From NCBI GenBank assembly GCA_026982835.1, contig JALSGI010000027.1, positions 1 through 6,934 on the forward strand: a stretch of 6,934 nt of DNA, in the 5' to 3' direction. The notes under the pieces are model-generated. The model was not told the DNA's origin and searched no databases. It saw only the letters and a list, made by a program, of their open reading frames with translations. The number at the start of each line of letters is the position of its first letter. Position 1 is the first letter of the stretch. This DNA comes from Planctomycetota bacterium. GTDB lineage: Bacteria > Planctomycetota > Planctomycetia > Pirellulales > S012-138. A program made the translations under genes and the position numbers. Positions 4,719 to 6,934 of this stretch are shown here, one piece after another.

Positions 4719-6728
4719 ATGACGCGCTCCGGGCAACTGCTTGCCGAGCTGAACCCCGCCCAGCGCCAGGCGGTGGAAATCCTCAGCGGGCCCCTGCTGG
4801 TGCTGGCCGGGGCCGGAACGGGCAAAACGCGCGTTGTGACCTACCGCATGGCCAATCTCATCTGCCACGGCGTGCCGCCGGAGCGGATCCTGGCCGTCAC
4901 CTTCACTCGCAAAGCGGCCGGGGAGATGCTCTCCCGGCTGCGGGGGCTTGTGCGGCTGCGGGGAAACAAGCGCCCGCTGGTGGGCACGTTCCACGCCCTG
5001 TGCCTGGAGGTGCTGCGGCGGCACGCGGCGTGCCTGGGCTATCCGCGAGGCTTTGCCATCTACGACCGGGGGGACCAGTTGGGCGTGATCCGCTCCGTGC
5101 TGCGCGAAGTGGCCACCGGTGGGGTGAGTTTCCGGCCCGCAGACCTGGCCGCCATGTTCAGCACCTGGAAAGCCCGGGGACTCTGGCCCCACCAGGCCGC
5201 AGCCCAGGCCCACGACGACCGCACCCATGTGGCGGCCCTGCTCTACCGCCGCTACCAGCAGGCTCTGCGTCTGGCCGGGGCAATGGACTTCGACGACCTG
5301 CTGCTGGTGACCGAGCGGCTCTTTGAAGAACATCCCCAGGTGCTGCAAGAAGAAGCCGCCCGCTTCGACCACATCCTGGTGGACGAGTACCAGGACACCA
5401 ATCCGCCGCAGTATCGCATCATCCGCCGCCTGGCCCGGCCGCACGGGAACTTCTGCGCCGTGGGGGACGACGACCAATCGATTTACAGTTGGCGCGGGGC
5501 GGAGGTGGAGCACATCCTTCGCTTCCGCCGCGACTGGCCCCAGGCCCGCATCATCCGCCTGGAAGAAAACTACCGCAGCACGCAGCCGATCCTGGACATG
5601 GCCAACCGGGTGATCGCCTTCAACCTGGCCCGCCACCCGAAAAAGCTCCGCTCGGCCCGGGGCCCGGGACCCAAGCCTCGCGTGGTGGCCTACGAGGACG
5701 AGGAAGAAGAAGCCCGGGCCACCGTGGCCCAGATCTTAGCCGCCGTGCGCAGCCGGCAGGCCCGCCCGGGCGATCACGCCGTGTTGTTTCGCACCAACGA
5801 CCAACTGCGGCCCTTCGAGGCGGAGCTGCGTCGCCTGGGTCTGGCCTACACCGTGGTGGGCAGCACCAGCTTCTTCGACCGCAAGGAAGTGCGCGACCTG
5901 CTGGCCTACCTGAAGCTGCTCCAACGACCCGAGGACGATGTAGCGCTGCTTCGGGTGATCAACACGCCGGGCCGGGGGATCGGGCAGCAGACCGTAGAAT
6001 CCCTGCTGGCCCGCGCCGTGGAGCAAAACCGCCCCGTGTGGCAAGTGCTTCAAGATAGCTCCTGGCGGCAGGGGCTTTCGGCCCGGGTGCAGCAGGCCCT
6101 GGATGGGTTCGTCCAGCTCGTGCAGCAGTTGCGGCGCCAGGCCCGGGGGCGCCGGGGCGTGGCCGGGTTGCTGGAGCACCTGCTGGAAAGCGTGGACTAC
6201 CAGCGGGAGATCCAGCGGTTGAGCAAAACCCAGGAAGAGGCCCTCCAGCGGCAAAAAAGCGTCCAGGGGCTGCTGGAAACCGCCGCGGCGTTTGATCGCC
6301 AAGAGCCGCGCGGGAGCTTGCGCCAGTTTCTGGACCAGGTGGCCGTGGCCGACCGCGGCTTCGCCACCGCCGAAGGAGAACGCTTCGACCCGGACCAGGT
6401 GGTGCTCATCACCCTGCATGGAGCCAAGGGGCTGGAGTTTCCGCGGGTGTTCCTGGTGGGGATGGAAGAAGGATTGCTGCCCCACCGGCACGCGCTGGCC
6501 GAGGGGGACCGGGCCATCGACGAGGAACGCCGGCTGTGCTACGTGGGCATCACGCGGGCCCAGGACGTGCTGGTGCTGAGCTACTGCCGCCATCGGCTGC
6601 GCCGGGGCCGGCGCAAGCCCACCGTGCCCAGTCGCTTTTTGTACGAGGCGGCCGGGCAGGCGGAGATGGCCCGGCAAGTGGCCCAACTGGCCGGGCAAGC
6701 CGCCGCGGAGCAGCGCCTGGGCCGATAA
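4719..6728 (+). CDS. uvrD: UvrD/PcrA/Rep-type ATP-dependent 3'-5' DNA helicase (superfamily 1A)
   Basis: This predicted 669-residue helicase would unwind DNA during repair or replication restart in the cytoplasm. All SF1A motifs are present in order: Q-motif LNPAQRQAV (11-19), Walker A AGAGTGKT (30-37), Ia TFTRKAA (61-67), II VDEYQDTN (221-228), III VGDDDQSIYSWRGA (248-261), IV LEENYRS (281-287), V LITLHGAKGLEF (563-574) with EEGLLPH after it, and VI ERRLCYVGITRA (603-614). It ends soon after a conserved SRFL (638-641), so the C-terminal extension of typical UvrD/PcrA proteins is short or absent and the size is closer to Rep. I chose ATG 4719 because the family's N-terminal helicase block begins about 10 residues later. 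An upstream in-frame ATG at 4593 would add 42 residues with no family resemblance. UvrD, PcrA and Rep cannot be separated firmly from sequence alone, so the symbol is approximate. Confidence 0.93.
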   Translation: MTRSGQLLAELNPAQRQAVEILSGPLLVLAGAGTGKTRVVTYRMANLICHGVPPERILAVTFTRKAAGEMLSRLRGLVRLRGNKRPLVGTFHALCLEVLRRHAACLGYPRGFAIYDRGDQLGVIRSVLREVATGGVSFRPADLAAMFSTWKARGLWPHQAAAQAHDDRTHVAALLYRRYQQALRLAGAMDFDDLLLVTERLFEEHPQVLQEEAARFDHILVDEYQDTNPPQYRIIRRLARPHGNFCAVGDDDQSIYSWRGAEVEHILRFRRDWPQARIIRLEENYRSTQPILDMANRVIAFNLARHPKKLRSARGPGPKPRVVAYEDEEEEARATVAQILAAVRSRQARPGDHAVLFRTNDQLRPFEAELRRLGLAYTVVGSTSFFDRKEVRDLLAYLKLLQRPEDDVALLRVINTPGRGIGQQTVESLLARAVEQNRPVWQVLQDSSWRQGLSARVQQALDGFVQLVQQLRRQARGRRGVAGLLEHLLESVDYQREIQRLSKTQEEALQRQKSVQGLLETAAAFDRQEPRGSLRQFLDQVAVADRGFATAEGERFDPDQVVLITLHGAKGLEFPRVFLVGMEEGLLPHRHALAEGDRAIDEERRLCYVGITRAQDVLVLSYCRHRLRRGRRKPTVPSRFLYEAAGQAEMARQVAQLAGQAAAEQRLGR

Positions 6729-6799
6729 CCCGTCGCGTCACTGTGAATCGGCTTCTGCTCACGGCGTAGGCTGGTTTCGGCAACAGTGAACCGTGGGCG

Positions 6800-6820
6800 T
6801 AGTACGTGTTTAGCGTACTA
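6800..6820. promoter_or_regulatory. Perfect 7-bp inverted repeat, possible operator or transcript hairpin
   Basis: TAGTACG and CGTACTA are exact complements separated by TGTTTAG. The repeat lies in AT-richer intergenic DNA, about 18 bases before the GGAGGA site. The size and spacing suit a dimeric regulator site, or a weak RNA stem. It does not belong to either hairpin class found in clusters 1 and 2. Function is inferred only from position. Confidence 0.4.
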
Positions 6821-6837
6821 TCAAGATTGTGTGCTCT

Positions 6838-6854
6838 GGAGGAACTCACTTGTG
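6838..6854 (+). promoter_or_regulatory. Strong Shine-Dalgarno-like GGAGGA with TTG/GTG at suitable spacing (possible gene start)
   Basis: GGAGGA at 6838-6843 is followed by TTG at 6850 (6 bases between) and GTG at 6852 (8 bases between). Both frames stay open to the window edge, about 27-28 codons each, too short to recognise a family. This is the only strong ribosome-binding-like site noticed near a possible start in the window. The three complete genes start without one. It may mark the start of the next gene or be chance. Confidence 0.25.
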
Positions 6855-6879
6855 GGTAAACATCCATCAAAGAGGAGCA

Positions 6880-6933
6880 CTATTTTCGCTTCTTCGGCTC
6901 GGCGGGAGCCTTGCCCTCCCAGTTGTGCCCACT
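6880..6933 (-). CDS. Possible 3' end of a - strand gene entering from the right edge
   Basis: On the - strand a frame enters from the right edge and ends at a TAG (6882-6880), giving SGHNWEGKAPAEPKKRK. The lysine- and proline-rich end looks like a plausible protein tail. The underlying DNA, however, also forms GC-rich inverted repeats (GGCTC-GGCGG-GAGCC), and the alternative rightward reading has a ribosome-binding-like site. With only 17 codons visible this is a weak call. Confidence 0.15.
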   Translation of the reverse strand, partial: SGHNWEGKAPAEPKKRK

Positions 6934-6934
6934 T

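Larger units (their letters stand above)
6729..6934. other. Intergenic region after the helicase gene, with lower GC and no firm gene
   Basis: No complete gene is supported in these 206 bases. The stretch 6811-6890 is only 44% G+C (35 of 80 by hand count), far below the coding DNA beside it. It holds a perfect 7-bp inverted repeat (6800-6820), a wider 7-bp pair TCACTGT/ACAGTGA (6738-6744 with 6783-6789), a GGAGGA ribosome-binding-like site (6838-6843) and a GC-rich double hairpin near the right edge (about 6898-6921). It may be the promoter and leader of a gene continuing rightward, or the end of a gene entering on the - strand. The window stops too early to decide. No T-run terminator follows the helicase stop. 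Confidence 0.6.

Noticed and set aside
4251..5636. 461-codon open frame on the - strand overlapping the ABC end, cluster 2 and the helicase
   Set aside because: It runs antisense to two well-supported genes and through the repeat cluster, shows no family motif, and long antisense frames are expected in DNA this GC-rich.
6550..6870. 106-codon - strand frame over the helicase end and the last spacer
   Set aside because: It overlaps conserved helicase motif VI antisense and has no recognisable domain or ribosome-binding site.

Overview
This is a GC-rich bacterial window in which every recognisable gene lies on the + strand. It holds the 3' end of one gene, three complete genes, and two intergenic stretches packed with small palindromic repeats. 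The organism is most likely a planctomycete (Pirellulales or a thermophilic relative). I infer this from the PqqD-like/M50 protease/HlyD fusion, the lack of clear Shine-Dalgarno sites before the complete genes, and GC-rich tetraloop palindromes of a kind I associate with planctomycete intergenic DNA. No single feature proves it.

Layout: (1) Positions 1-173 hold the last 56 codons of a gene that looks like a membrane-fusion (HlyD-type) adaptor. Its stop overlaps the next start as ATGA. (2) Positions 170-2407 encode a 745-residue integral membrane protein that joins a PqqD-like N-terminal domain, an M50/site-2-protease-type membrane metalloprotease core (HELGH, then FDGYY) and a C-terminal biotinyl-lipoyl/HlyD adaptor. 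With the upstream gene it forms a translationally coupled pair that probably handles or exports a peptide substrate. (3) Positions 2408-2791 are non-coding and contain a cluster of short hairpins and heptamer-like repeats. (4) Positions 2792-4354 encode an RbsA/MglA-type double-cassette sugar ABC ATPase with no permease or binding-protein gene beside it. (5) Positions 4355-4718 hold a second cluster of the same repeat families in the opposite orientation. The stop codon of the ATPase gene is the loop of its first hairpin. (6) Positions 4719-6728 encode a UvrD/PcrA/Rep-type SF1A helicase with the full motif set. (7) Positions 6729-6934 are lower in GC and have no firm gene, but contain a perfect 7-bp inverted repeat and an isolated strong ribosome-binding site next to TTG/GTG.

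The genes do not form one pathway. Genes 1 and 2 clearly belong together. The ABC ATPase and the helicase are each separated from their neighbours by about 360-380 bases of repeat-rich DNA and are probably independent units. The most unusual content is the repeat system. It has two hairpin classes, one with T-[GCA]-A-[AC] loops and a CTCGCC tail, the other with GGAA loops and a CGCAAG-like tail. Stem sequences change with pairing kept. The clusters sit on both sides of the ABC gene in mirror orientation and share an exact 18-bp inverted copy.
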